The notes: generated by a model not told the origin, from the sequence alone. 47,669 nt of DNA from Pandoraea sp. (GCF_004297875.1 NZ_SCSK01000055.1:1-47669); one strand, 5' to 3'; shown: positions 1 through 8,568, numbered from the stretch's first letter. Numbers and translations are program-made.

Positions 1-42
1 CGTCCAGCAGCCCAGCGCTTGCAATGCTTTGCGATCCAGCAA
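1..42 (-). CDS. Possible 5' end of an unidentified minus-strand gene (partial)
   Basis: On the minus strand a good ribosome-binding site (GGAGGA, positions 52-47) lies four bases before a TTG codon at 42-40. The frame stays open to the window edge and reads MLDRKALQALGCWT. It lies beyond the hupB terminator, so it would need its own promoter. Only 14 codons are visible, so no family can be named. The start call rests on the Shine-Dalgarno spacing alone, and a chance open frame is possible. Confidence 0.35.
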   Translation of the reverse strand, partial: MLDRKALQALGCWT

Positions 43-120
43 TTTATCCTCCGATGACCTTTCCTTGCGTCGTCAGATTATCAACTGCCTTGAAAACCCC
101 ACGGTTTTCCGCGATGAACC

Positions 121-147
121 AAAAAAAAGCCGGCGCAAGCCGGCTTT
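121..147 (-). terminator. Rho-independent terminator of hupB
   Basis: A perfect GCCGGC stem (129-134 with 139-144) around a four-base loop is flanked on the plus strand by eight A residues (121-128). On the minus strand this is a hairpin followed by a U8 tract, about 20 bases after the hupB stop codon. Confidence 0.9.
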
Positions 148-166
148 CGAGTGGTTTTACTACGAC

Positions 167-445
167 TTACTTTTTATTCACTGCGTCCTTGAACGCCTTG
201 CCAGCGGTGAACTTGACGGTCTTGGCCGCCGGAATCTTGATCTCCTCGCCGGTTTTCGGGTTGCGGCCGATGCGTGCGGCACGCTTGCCAGACGAGAACG
301 ATCCAAAGCCGACCAGTTGAACGCTTTGACCTTTGGAAACAGCCTTCTTGACGGTCTCCAGCAGCGTGTCGAGCATTTCGCCAGTTTGTGCTTTGCTCGA
401 ACCAGTCTTACCTGCGATAGCTTCGATCAATTCCTGTTTGTTCAT
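167..445 (-). CDS. hupB: DNA-binding protein HU (beta-type)
   Basis: A 92-residue histone-like protein that bends and compacts DNA as a dimer. It starts [11 protein letters not shown], has the central GFGSF segment, and carries the DNA-intercalating arm with the RNPKTGEEI motif near residues 61-69. Length and sequence are typical of the family over the whole chain. It has its own terminator and a long non-coding leader. In many Burkholderiales hupB follows lon; here lon is not beside it, and the next gene upstream is a divergent LacI-type regulator. Confidence 0.97.
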   Translation of the reverse strand: MNKQELIEAIAGKTGSSKAQTGEMLDTLLETVKKAVSKGQSVQLVGFGSFSSGKRAARIGRNPKTGEEIKIPAAKTVKFTAGKAFKDAVNKK

Positions 446-1028
446 ATTCGTTTTCCTATGAGGTGGTGAATACCGGCGTCAACTCTAACACTTTCGTCTC
501 GCGCAAGGCCAGACGCGGGTGTTGTATCCGCGCACTTGGTTCGGACCCCGCTCGGTCTTCCGAACGATCCGATGTGTCTGGGCGAAGCGCGGCTACGGGA
601 CCGCGGTGTTGGCCAGCGGGCCGCATTATAGGCCCTATAACCGCCCGAAAGCCAGTCTGGGCGTGATTTTCGCGCGTTCCAGCGGTCGCCGGGCGAGGCG
701 TCGGGCCGGATTGGGCCGGCCGCCGGGATGCCGGCAGCCGGCGGCACGCCGATCGGATCTATCCGGGAAACTCCCTATCACACCAAACGCTCGTCGCGGC
801 TTACGGTAAAGGCTTCCCGAGAGGTTTTCGAGCCGCCGGCGGGTCGCGGCGCCGCGGATGAGGCAACATGGCTTGTCATCATCGCGTCACGAATCGGCGA
901 TAGCATGAAAACGATTTCATTGCGGGCGATGTGAGCCCCATCAGCATTCAATCAAGCGCAAACATGAAGAGCACTCGACTTCCCGGCGTCTGCAAGACCA
1001 TGCCAGCACCTTGGTGGCGGGGCGAGCG
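446..1028. other. Non-coding region between hupB and the LacI-type regulator
   Basis: No convincing gene is seen here. It holds a -10-like TATAAT on the minus strand (630-625) inside the dyad TTATAGG-C-CCTATAA (626-640), which could drive hupB about 180 bases away, and the LacI-type operator at 905-920. Open frames on both strands have no ribosome-binding site and no recognisable protein character. Confidence 0.5.
905..920. promoter_or_regulatory. Candidate LacI-family operator
   Basis: ATGAAAACGATTTCAT is a dyad centred on CG, with a single mismatch between its halves. This is the classic form of LacI/GalR-family operators (TGAAAACG-type half sites). It lies 109 bases upstream of the LacI-type gene, so autoregulation, and control of the transporter behind it, is the simplest reading. 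Confidence 0.6.
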
Positions 1029-2048
1029 ATGAACTCAAGCACGATCAAGCATGTCGCGGAGCATGCCGGCTTCTCGATTGCCACCGTCTCGCGCGCGATG
1101 AATGCCCCGCACATGGTGAGTCCGGCGACCTTGGCGAAAATCCATGCGGCGATCGAAGCCCTGTCGTTTCAACCCAATTATCTGGCCCAGCAATTGCGCG
1201 CCGGCCGCACTCAGTTGCTGGGCGTGCTGCTGCCGACGCTGGCCAATCCGGTGTTCGCCGAGTGCGTGCAGGGTATCGAGGAAGCTGCCGCGCAAGCCGG
1301 CTACCGCCTGCTGCTGATGACCTCGCGCTATGACCCCGAATCCGAGGCGCATGCCGCGCAGACCTTGACCAACCAGCGCGTCGACGGTTTGATCCTGACG
1401 GTCGCCGATGCCGCCCAAAGCCCGCTGCTCGACCGGCTCGAGGCCGACGGCATTCCCTATGTGCTGACCTACAACCAAAGCGTGACGCGACCGTCCGTCT
1501 CGGTCGACAATCGGGCGGCGGCGGCCGACGCGGTACGCCTGCTGACGGCTCAGGGCCATCGCCGCATTCTCATGCTGACCGGCACGCTCAGCGCATCCGA
1601 TCGTGCGCGCCAGCGTTATCTGGGCTATTGCGATGCGCTCAAGCAAGCGGGCCTCAAGGCGCTGCCAGCACATGAAATCGACTTCAATGCGCAAGGGTTG
1701 CCGGCACGCACGCTGGCTGCGCTGTGTCAGGGGCCGCAACGTCCCAGCGCGATTTTCTGCGGTAACGATCTGCTCGCGATGGTGGCCATGCGCTCCTTGC
1801 GCGAGGCAGCGACGGTGGTCCCCGCGCAAATGTCGATCGTCGGCTTCGATGGTTTGCCGGTCGGCGAATTGCTGGCGCCGTCGCTGGCGACGGTCTGCCA
1901 GCCGAATTATGAAATTGGTGCGCGAGCCTGGCGGGAGCTGGCATCGCGCATGGGTGGCGCGCCAGCCTCGCGCGCCAAACAACGCCCGGGTGTGATCTTG
2001 CCGCATCGCATCCGACCGGGCGATTCGATCGGGGCGCCGTCCTCCTGA
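1029..2048 (+). CDS. LacI-family transcriptional regulator
   Basis: A 339-residue repressor-type regulator. Residues about 4-50 form the LacI helix-turn-helix and hinge (TIKHVAEHAGFSIATVSRAM), and the rest is a periplasmic-binding-protein-like effector domain. ATG 1029 is preferred over an in-frame TTG at 1011 because the HTH begins directly after it and a purine-rich stretch (GGCGGGGCGAG) precedes it. It reads in the same direction as the ABC transporter that begins 51 bases downstream, so it probably controls uptake of that substrate. The effector is unknown; the phosphodiesterase at the end of the cluster points to a phosphodiester or its breakdown product. Confidence 0.9.
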   Translation: MNSSTIKHVAEHAGFSIATVSRAMNAPHMVSPATLAKIHAAIEALSFQPNYLAQQLRAGRTQLLGVLLPTLANPVFAECVQGIEEAAAQAGYRLLLMTSRYDPESEAHAAQTLTNQRVDGLILTVADAAQSPLLDRLEADGIPYVLTYNQSVTRPSVSVDNRAAAADAVRLLTAQGHRRILMLTGTLSASDRARQRYLGYCDALKQAGLKALPAHEIDFNAQGLPARTLAALCQGPQRPSAIFCGNDLLAMVAMRSLREAATVVPAQMSIVGFDGLPVGELLAPSLATVCQPNYEIGARAWRELASRMGGAPASRAKQRPGVILPHRIRPGDSIGAPSS

Positions 2049-2099
2049 AACCGTTGCGCTGCCTCAGCGCCTTTGTTGTCCTCTCCTGGAGAAATCAGC

Positions 2100-3119
2100 A
2101 TGAAAAAGATTTTTTCCCGCTTCGTCGCCGCGGCCTCGCTTGCCGCAGCCGGCTTGCTGGGCGGCCACGCAGCCTATGCCCAGAAAGTCGCGATCTGCTA
2201 CAACTGCCCGCCCGAGTGGGCTGACTGGGCCAGCCAAATCAAGGCGATCAAGGCCGCCACCGGCATCACCGTGCCGTTCGACGACAAGAACTCGGGCCAG
2301 GCGCTTGCGCAACTGATCGCCGAGCGCAACAGCCCGGTGGCCGATGTGACCTATCTGGGCGTCTCCTTCGCTATCCTGGCCAAGGAAAAAGGCGTGCTGG
2401 AGCCCTACAAGCCGAAGCACTGGGACGAAATTCCGGCCAGCATGAAAGACCCGCAAGGCTACTGGTTCGCGATTCACTCGGGCACCATCGGCTTTTTCGT
2501 CAACAAGGACGCGCTCGACGGCAAGCCCGTGCCGCAGTCGTGGGCTGATCTGCTCAAGCCGGAGTATCGCGGCATGGTGGGCTATCTCGACCCGAGCAGC
2601 GCCTTCGTCGGCTATGTCGGCGCGGTGGCGGTCAACCAGGCGCTCGGTGGTACGCTCAACAACTTTGCGCCGGCCATTGGCTACTTCAAAAAGCTTAAGA
2701 AGAACGAGCCGATCGTGCCGAAACAGACGGCCTACGCGCGCGTGCTCTCGGGCGAAATTCCAATCCTGATCGACTACGATTTCAATGCCTACCGCGCGAA
2801 ATACAAGGATCACGCCAACGTGGCTTTCGTGATCCCGAAAGAGGGTTCGATTTCGGTGCCGTATGTGATGGGACTGGTCAAGGGCGCGCCGCATCAGGAG
2901 AATGCCAGGAAGGTGCTGGATTTCGTCCTGTCGAACCAGGGTCAGGCACTGTGGGCCAATGCCTTCCTGCGGCCGGTGCGTGCCGAGGCGATGAGCAAGC
3001 AAGCTGCCGCGAAGTTCCTGCCGGCCAGCGACTATGCACGCGTCAAGCCGGTCGACTTCGCGAAAATGGCCGAGGCGCAGGAAGCTTTCGGCAAGCTGTA
3101 TCTGAACGATGTGCGCTGA
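2100..3119 (+). CDS. ABC transporter periplasmic substrate-binding protein
   Basis: A 339-residue exported binding protein with a signal peptide (MKKIFSRF..., cleavage expected after AAYA). The mature protein has the SBP_bac_6-like fold pattern seen in binding proteins for iron, 2-aminoethylphosphonate and polyamine-type ligands. ATG 2100 is chosen over an in-frame TTG at 2073: GGAG at 2088-2091 is well spaced and the signal peptide starts there. It is first in a run of two permeases, an ATPase and a GpdQ-like phosphodiesterase. No ligand-specific residues could be assigned, so the substrate is inferred only from context. Confidence 0.9.
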   Translation: MKKIFSRFVAAASLAAAGLLGGHAAYAQKVAICYNCPPEWADWASQIKAIKAATGITVPFDDKNSGQALAQLIAERNSPVADVTYLGVSFAILAKEKGVLEPYKPKHWDEIPASMKDPQGYWFAIHSGTIGFFVNKDALDGKPVPQSWADLLKPEYRGMVGYLDPSSAFVGYVGAVAVNQALGGTLNNFAPAIGYFKKLKKNEPIVPKQTAYARVLSGEIPILIDYDFNAYRAKYKDHANVAFVIPKEGSISVPYVMGLVKGAPHQENARKVLDFVLSNQGQALWANAFLRPVRAEAMSKQAAAKFLPASDYARVKPVDFAKMAEAQEAFGKLYLNDVR

Positions 3120-3131
3120 GTTGATGCAACG

Positions 3132-3968
3132 ATGAAACCGATGACACGCGATGCGACGTTGCCGGTGCCCTGGCGTGCCGCGCTGCTCGCGCCAGGGCTG
3201 GCCGTGTTCCTGGCTTTCTGGCTCTTGCCGATGGTCTCGCTGGTGCATATGAGCGGCGGCGCCGACTGGCTCGTCACTTATCGCGCATTGTTGAGTAACC
3301 CGCGGTACCTGCAAAGCCTGCTGGCCACGGTTTTGTTGTCGCTCGGTGTGACCGCCGTGGCGCTGGTGCTGTCGCTCATCGCGGGGTTGATGCTCACCCG
3401 GCATCGGTTTCCTGGCCGCCGCCTGCTGGTGTCCATGCTGACCTTTCCGCTCGCTTTCCCGGGCGTCGTGGTCGGTTTCATGGTCATCATGCTGGCTGGC
3501 CGGCAAGGTCTGATCGGCAATATCACGCAAGCGCTGGTCGGACATCGCACGGTATTCGCCTACTCGATGACCGGTCTGTTCATCGGCTATCTTTATTTTT
3601 CGGTACCGCGCGTGATTCTGACGATCATGGCCGCGGCCGAGAAGCTCGATCCCGCGCTGGAGGAGGCTGCCCGCTCGCTCGGCGCGTCGGTCTGGCAGAT
3701 CACTCGCGACGTCGTGCTGCCGGCACTCACGCCGGGCCTGATCGCCTCGGGCGCAGTATGCTTCGCCACCGCCATGGGAGCATTCGGCACGGCCTTTACA
3801 CTGGCTACCGATATCGACGTGCTGCCCATGACCATCTACACCGAATTCACCCTCAACGCGAACTTTGTCACCGCTGCCGGCTTGAGCGTGATCCTGGGGA
3901 TCGTCACCTGGGTGGTGCTGGCAATTGCTCGAAGCCTGGGTGGTCAAGCCACTGGCGCGGCGGCCTGA
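3132..3968 (+). CDS. ABC transporter permease (first)
   Basis: A 278-residue inner-membrane protein with about six hydrophobic segments and the binding-protein-dependent permease signature (EEAARSLGASVWQI...LPALTPG, about residues 176-202). This EAA loop docks on the ATPase. It starts 12 bases after the binding-protein stop and ends ten bases before the second permease, whose ribosome-binding site overlaps this stop codon. The two permeases probably pair as a heterodimeric channel. Confidence 0.92.
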   Translation: MKPMTRDATLPVPWRAALLAPGLAVFLAFWLLPMVSLVHMSGGADWLVTYRALLSNPRYLQSLLATVLLSLGVTAVALVLSLIAGLMLTRHRFPGRRLLVSMLTFPLAFPGVVVGFMVIMLAGRQGLIGNITQALVGHRTVFAYSMTGLFIGYLYFSVPRVILTIMAAAEKLDPALEEAARSLGASVWQITRDVVLPALTPGLIASGAVCFATAMGAFGTAFTLATDIDVLPMTIYTEFTLNANFVTAAGLSVILGIVTWVVLAIARSLGGQATGAAA

Positions 3969-3978
3969 GGAGACTGGC

Positions 3979-4797
3979 ATGAGACGTTTTCTATTTGCCG
4001 GCCAGATGACCGTCACGCTGTTGCTCTGCCTGTTCCTGGTGGTGCCGGTGATCATGTCGGTGATGGCCGGCCTGTCGGTCAACTATTTCCGCGGCGTGGC
4101 CAGCGGCCTGACGTTGCGCTGGCTGGTGCAAGTGTGGGGCATGTATCACGACGCGATTCTATTGTCGTTTTACGTGGCCGGCGCCACGCTCGCGATCACC
4201 TTGCTGGTAGGCGTGCCGGCCGGCTACGTGCTGGCGCGAGCCCCCGGGCGCGTCTCGCGCCTGCTCGAAGAACTGCTGGTGCTGCCGGTCGCGGTGCCGG
4301 GACTGGCCAGCGCGCTGGCGCTGCTGGTGGTCTACGGCGGCCTGACCGCATTCCGCGTCAGTCCGTGGTTCATCGTGGTGGGTCACGTGGTATTCACGCT
4401 GCCCTTCATGGTGCGCGCGGTGAGCGCCGTGTGCGCCAGCGTCGACCTGAAGACGCTGGAAGAGGGCGCGGCCAGTCTGGGCGCCGGTTTCCTGCGTCGC
4501 TTCTTTACGGTGGTGTTACCCAATGTGCGACCCGGCATACTGGCCGGCGCGCTCACTGTGGTCACGCTCTCGATCGGTGAATTCAACCTGACCTGGATGT
4601 TGCACACGCCTACCGACAAGACCCTGCCGGTCGGGCTGGCCGATGCGTATGCATCGATGCGCCTGGAAGTAGGCAGCGCCTACACCGTGGTCTTTTTCCT
4701 GATGATTATTCCGCTGCTGGTGTTGCTGCAGATGTTCGGTGCCAGCGGTCTCGAACGCTCGCGGCGCCAGTCCGCCCCCACTTTGCGAGAGCCTTGA
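3979..4797 (+). CDS. ABC transporter permease (second)
   Basis: A 272-residue inner-membrane permease with about six transmembrane segments and an EAA loop (EEGAASLGAGFLRRFF...LPNVRPG). ATG 3979 is chosen because GAGGAG (3966-3971) precedes it; an upstream in-frame start would overlap the first permease. Its TGA overlaps the ATG of the ATPase by one base, which indicates translational coupling. Confidence 0.92.
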   Translation: MRRFLFAGQMTVTLLLCLFLVVPVIMSVMAGLSVNYFRGVASGLTLRWLVQVWGMYHDAILLSFYVAGATLAITLLVGVPAGYVLARAPGRVSRLLEELLVLPVAVPGLASALALLVVYGGLTAFRVSPWFIVVGHVVFTLPFMVRAVSAVCASVDLKTLEEGAASLGAGFLRRFFTVVLPNVRPGILAGALTVVTLSIGEFNLTWMLHTPTDKTLPVGLADAYASMRLEVGSAYTVVFFLMIIPLLVLLQMFGASGLERSRRQSAPTLREP

Positions 4798-5834
4798 TGA
4801 AACTACAGCCGGTACCGATTCGCCTGGTGCAATGCGGCAAGACCTTTGGCCCGCATCGCGTGATGGAACCCGTCGATCTGACCATTGCCGCCGGTGAGAC
4901 CCTCGTGCTGCTGGGGCCGTCCGGGTGCGGCAAGACCACCACGCTGCGCCTGATCGCGGGGCTCGAGCAGCCTGACGCGGGCGGGCAAGTGATGTTCGGC
5001 GACGACGACGTGACGCGCGAGCCCATCGAGAAGCGCCAAGTCGGCATGGTGTTCCAGAGCTACGCGCTGTTCCCGAACATGACGGTGCGCGGCAACATCG
5101 GCTACGGCCTGCGCGTGAAGAAGATGCCTGCCGGGCAATTGCGTCAGCGTGTCGACGAAATGCTCACGCTGATGCGGCTGGAAGCGCATGCCGACAAGGC
5201 GATCACGCAACTCTCGGGCGGCCAGCGGCAGCGCGTGGCGCTGGCGCGCGCGCTCGCACCGCAGCCGCGCGTACTGTTGCTCGACGAGCCGCTGACCGCG
5301 CTCGATGCCAAGCTGCGCGACCTGTTGCGCGCCGAAATGAATACATTGCTGCGCGGACTCGGCATTACCACGGTCTACGTCACGCATGATCAGGCCGAAG
5401 CGATGGCGCTGGGCGACCGCATCGTCGTGATGAGCGCCGGGCGCATCGAGCAAATCGGCACGCCGCGCGAGATTTATTACCGTCCGGCCAATCCAACCGT
5501 GGCGCAGTTCATTGGCACCATGAACCGCGTCAACGGCGAGTGGCGCGACGGACACTTCATCTGCGCCGGCGGACGCATGCCGCTGCCGCAGGGCAATCCG
5601 GCCTGGCGGGAGATCTATTTCCGCCCGGAGGATGCCGTGATCGGCGCGACCGAGGGCGCGCTGCTGGTCGGCCGGGTGGAGAGCGCAGTATTCCTTGGCG
5701 AGCGCACACGCCTGACATTGTCGGGGCTGAGCGATACGCCGGTATTGGCCGACGCGCCCGGGCGCGCGGAGCTCGCGCCTGGCGCGCGCGTCGGTGTTAC
5801 ATTGGCTTCGACGGTAGTAATGCCGTTGTCTTGA
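4797..5834 (+). CDS. ABC transporter ATP-binding protein
   Basis: A 345-residue importer ATPase. It has Walker A (GPSGCGKTT, residues 40-48), Q-loop (VFQSYALFP), signature LSGGQRQR near 139, Walker B (LLLDEP) and the switch histidine in VTHDQ. A C-terminal TOBE-like regulatory domain follows, as in the PotA/FbpC/PhnT group. It energises the two preceding permeases. The start overlaps the previous stop (TGATG). The annotation fits 2-aminoethylphosphonate or polyamine-type importers; the ligand is not resolved. Confidence 0.93.
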   Translation: MKLQPVPIRLVQCGKTFGPHRVMEPVDLTIAAGETLVLLGPSGCGKTTTLRLIAGLEQPDAGGQVMFGDDDVTREPIEKRQVGMVFQSYALFPNMTVRGNIGYGLRVKKMPAGQLRQRVDEMLTLMRLEAHADKAITQLSGGQRQRVALARALAPQPRVLLLDEPLTALDAKLRDLLRAEMNTLLRGLGITTVYVTHDQAEAMALGDRIVVMSAGRIEQIGTPREIYYRPANPTVAQFIGTMNRVNGEWRDGHFICAGGRMPLPQGNPAWREIYFRPEDAVIGATEGALLVGRVESAVFLGERTRLTLSGLSDTPVLADAPGRAELAPGARVGVTLASTVVMPLS

Positions 5835-5847
5835 AGCAGGAGCGGCG

Positions 5848-6675
5848 ATGATTCTCTGCCAGATTTCCGATATGCATATCAAGCGGCCCGGCGAGCGCGC
5901 TTATCAGCGCGTCGATACCGCGGCCTATCTGCGGCGCGCTGTGACACATCTGAATCAGTTGTGGCCGCGCCCCGATGCCGTGGTCATGACCGGCGATCTG
6001 GTCGATAGCGGCGATCCGCTCGAGTATGCCCACTTGCGCGCCTTGCTGGGCGACCTGCAAATTCCCTACTACTTGAGCGCCGGCAATCACGACAGCCGCG
6101 CCGCGCTGCGCGCCGCGTTTCCCGAACACACGTACCTCAGGCAGAACGCCGAATTCGTGCAGTATGCGGTGGACGTCGGCCCGCTGCGCCTGATCGCGCT
6201 CGATACGCAGGATTATCCCAATCCGGGCGGCCGCCTGTGCGAGCGCCGCCTGGACTGGCTGTCCGGCCAGTTGGGGGTGGCCGCCGATCGGCCGGTGGTG
6301 ATCACCATGCACCACCCGCCGTTCCCGACCGGCATCGGCCATATGGACGAAATCGGCATGACCTCGCCCGATCTCGAACGCCTGAGGGACATCGTGCAGC
6401 AGTATCCGAACGTCGAACGAATCCTGTGCGGTCATCTGCACCGGCCCATCCACGCGCGCTTTGCCGGCACGATCGCCTCCACCTGTCCGTCGCCGGCGCA
6501 TCAGGTGGCACTCGATCTGCGCCCCGACGCGCCCTCGGCGTTCATGATGGAGCCGCCCAGTTATCAACTGCATTGGTGGCAGGCAGATACCGGACTCGTT
6601 ACCCACGCCGGATTTTGCGACCCTTACGAGGGGCCATACCCCTTCCACGACGCCGACGGCAAACTCATCCCGTAG
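5848..6675 (+). CDS. GpdQ-like metallophosphodiesterase
   Basis: A 275-residue cytoplasmic calcineurin-type phosphoesterase. All metal ligands of the GpdQ glycerophosphodiesterase class are visible at matching positions: D8 and H10 (SDMH), D50 (GDLVDSG), N80 (GNHD), H156 (MHHPP), H196 and H198 (GHLH). Family members hydrolyse glycerophosphodiesters and other phosphodiesters with two metal ions. AGGAG precedes the ATG, and the gene lies 13 bases after the ATPase stop, so it is the last gene of the importer operon. I infer that it cleaves the imported compound. A cyclic-nucleotide phosphodiesterase role (CpdA type) is the main alternative. Confidence 0.85.
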   Translation: MILCQISDMHIKRPGERAYQRVDTAAYLRRAVTHLNQLWPRPDAVVMTGDLVDSGDPLEYAHLRALLGDLQIPYYLSAGNHDSRAALRAAFPEHTYLRQNAEFVQYAVDVGPLRLIALDTQDYPNPGGRLCERRLDWLSGQLGVAADRPVVITMHHPPFPTGIGHMDEIGMTSPDLERLRDIVQQYPNVERILCGHLHRPIHARFAGTIASTCPSPAHQVALDLRPDAPSAFMMEPPSYQLHWWQADTGLVTHAGFCDPYEGPYPFHDADGKLIP

Positions 6676-6720
6676 CGGTGTGCCCGGGCAGTCGGGCGCG
6701 CCCGAGGCTCGAGCGCGGCG

Positions 6721-6744
6721 CCGGCTTGACTTGTGTCAAGCCGG
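6721..6744. promoter_or_regulatory. Perfect dyad containing a Crp/Fnr-like site
   Basis: Arms CCGGCTTGAC and GTCAAGCCGG flank the loop TTGT. The core TTGAC-N4-GTCAA (6726-6739) has the shape of a Crp/Fnr-superfamily site (FNR is TTGAT-N4-ATCAA). No T-tract follows on either side, so a factor-independent terminator is unlikely. It lies about 115 bases before fpr. Confidence 0.4.
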
Positions 6745-6760
6745 CGGAATATTGGCCAAA

Positions 6761-6779
6761 GGAAAATCATTCTCATCCG
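6761..6779 (-). promoter_or_regulatory. Candidate Fur box upstream of fpr
   Basis: Read on the minus strand, the stretch contains ATGAGAATGATTTT, close to the beta-proteobacterial Fur pattern ATGAGAATNATTCTCAT. A -10-like TAAAAT follows at 6783-6788, so a bound repressor would sit on the fpr promoter. Confidence 0.5.
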
Positions 6780-6853
6780 AGGTAAAATACCGGGATTCCG
6801 TGCCGGGAGCGCCCCGAGAGTGCTGGCAGCGCCCCTAATTTTGATTGAATTCC

Positions 6854-7624
6854 ATGAGCCAACTGAATCAGCAAACCGTGCTTGAAGTCCATCATTGGAC
6901 CGACACGCTTTTTAGCTTCAAAACCACCCGCGACGACTCCTTTCGCTTTACCAACGGCCAGTTCACCATGATCGGCCTCGAAGTCGAGGGCAAGCCGCTG
7001 CTGCGCGCCTACAGCATGGCAAGCGCGAATTACGAGGAAACGCTGGAGTTTCTCAGCATCAAGGTGCAGAACGGGCCGCTGACCTCGCGTCTGCAGCACC
7101 TGAAGGTGGGCGACCAGATCTACGTGGGACGCAAGCCGACCGGCACGCTGATCGTCGACAACCTGCTGCCGGGCAAGAACCTGTATCTGCTGAGCACGGG
7201 AACCGGCCTGGCGCCGTTCATGAGCATCATCAAGGACCCGGAAGTCTATGAGCGCTACGAGCACGTGGTGCTCACGCACACTTGCCGCTATGTCGACGAG
7301 CTGGCCTATCGCGAAATGATCGCGGAAGAATTGCCGAGCCACGAATACCTGGGCGAGCTGGTGCGCGACAAGCTGATCTATTACCCGACCGTCACGCGCG
7401 AGGCGTTCGAAAACCAGGGCCGCATCACCGAGCTGATCCAGAGCGGCAAACTGTTCGAGGACGTCGGATTGCCGCCGTTCGACATCGAACGCGACCGCAT
7501 GATGCTGTGCGGCAGTCCGGAAATGCTCAAGGATACGCGCCACCTGCTCGAGAGCATGGGCTTCGTCGAAGGTCACAACGCGTCGCCCGGGCACTACGTC
7601 GTCGAAAAGGCGTTCGTTGGCTGA
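6854..7624 (+). CDS. fpr: Ferredoxin-NADP(+) reductase
   Basis: A 256-residue soluble flavoenzyme that exchanges electrons between NADPH and ferredoxin or flavodoxin. The FAD motif RAYSMAS lies near residues 52-58, and the NADP-binding GTGLAPFMS is followed by CGSPEML. The chain ends VEKAFVG, typical of short bacterial Fpr proteins. ATG 6854 is preferred over an in-frame TTG at 6845 because it starts the family-like MSQLNQQTVLEVHHW. It stands alone, between the phosphodiesterase operon and a convergent LysR gene. The Fur-like and Crp/Fnr-like sites upstream suggest control by iron or redox state. Confidence 0.93.
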   Translation: MSQLNQQTVLEVHHWTDTLFSFKTTRDDSFRFTNGQFTMIGLEVEGKPLLRAYSMASANYEETLEFLSIKVQNGPLTSRLQHLKVGDQIYVGRKPTGTLIVDNLLPGKNLYLLSTGTGLAPFMSIIKDPEVYERYEHVVLTHTCRYVDELAYREMIAEELPSHEYLGELVRDKLIYYPTVTREAFENQGRITELIQSGKLFEDVGLPPFDIERDRMMLCGSPEMLKDTRHLLESMGFVEGHNASPGHYVVEKAFVG

Positions 7625-7673
7625 GTGAGAGCTCGCTGCGGTTATTGATCGACCGGGCTGGCACGAGACCGCG

Positions 7674-8564
7674 TCACGTCAGCGTGCTGGCCGCAGCCTC
7701 GCGCAACGCGCGCACGGCCGGCTCGACCTTGTCGGCCCGGTCTTGCGGCCAGATCACGTAACAGTTGTAGCGCGTCGGAATCGTCACCTGGGTCAACTGC
7801 ACCAGGCGGCCGTCAGCCAGCGCATCGGCGGCCAGCAGGCGCCGCACCAGGCACACGCCGAGGCCCTGCGCGGCGGCCGCCATCAAATTCGACGCATCGT
7901 CGAACACTGCCTGTGCCGACGGCTCCACCGGGAGCAGCCCGGCCGCCTCCAGCCACAGCACCCAGGAGCGCTTGGTGTAATTGAGCAGCGGCAACGTCAT
8001 CAATTTCTCGGGCGTTAGGTCCTGGCTCACGCGATGTGCCCGCAGCAGCGAAGGCGCGCCGACCGCCAGCACCTGATCGTCGCACAGCTGCACGCTGGGA
8101 AAATCCCCCCATTCGCCATAACCGTAGCGCAGCGCCAAATCGAAGCGCTGGGTATCCAATCCATGGGCGCGCGAGGCTGACGTGATCACGATCTGATGAT
8201 CGGGTAACGCGCGGCCGAGCACGTCGAGCCGTGGAATCAACCAACTCTGAGATAGCTCCGGATCGATATCGAGCAACAACTGGCGCGGCACGCGCGGTTG
8301 CTTTATCGCGGCCAGCGAGCGGTCGATCTGCGCAAAGCCCTCGGCCAGCCCGCTGGCGAACAGCTGGCCGGCATCGGTCAACTGAACGCGTCCGCCTTGC
8401 CGCGCGAACAGGGGTTGTCCGACATGATCCTCGAGCGTGCGGATCTGCTGGCTGATCGCGCCGTGTGTCAAATCCAGGCGTTTGGCGGCTGCGGTGAAAC
8501 TGCCGGTGCCAGCTGCCTGGAGAAAGGCCTGCATGGCCTGTAGCGAGGGATAGCGTTTGTGCAT
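7674..8564 (-). CDS. LysR-family transcriptional regulator (GcvA-like)
   Basis: A 296-residue LysR-type regulator with the N-terminal winged helix-turn-helix (residues about 7-65, FTAAAKRLDLTHGAISQQI) and a C-terminal effector-binding domain. Sequence and length resemble the GcvA subgroup. It is transcribed away from the isoquinoline-oxidoreductase-like genes, with a 152-base shared region, so it is the probable regulator of that pair. The effector cannot be read from the sequence. Confidence 0.92.
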   Translation of the reverse strand: MHKRYPSLQAMQAFLQAAGTGSFTAAAKRLDLTHGAISQQIRTLEDHVGQPLFARQGGRVQLTDAGQLFASGLAEGFAQIDRSLAAIKQPRVPRQLLLDIDPELSQSWLIPRLDVLGRALPDHQIVITSASRAHGLDTQRFDLALRYGYGEWGDFPSVQLCDDQVLAVGAPSLLRAHRVSQDLTPEKLMTLPLLNYTKRSWVLWLEAAGLLPVEPSAQAVFDDASNLMAAAAQGLGVCLVRRLLAADALADGRLVQLTQVTIPTRYNCYVIWPQDRADKVEPAVRALREAAASTLT

Positions 8565-8568
8565 GGGT

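Noticed and set aside
446..1028. tRNA genes next to hupB, as found in some Burkholderiales
   Set aside because: No T-loop (GGTTCRA) or acceptor pairing was found on either strand.
2064..4082. A 672-codon open frame antisense to the ABC transporter genes
   Set aside because: It spans two real genes on the other strand; composition is Arg/His/Gln-rich shadow sequence without motifs.
6721..6744. Terminator for the phosphodiesterase operon
   Set aside because: The stem is perfect but no T-tract follows on either strand; the internal TTGAC-N4-GTCAA makes a regulatory site more likely.
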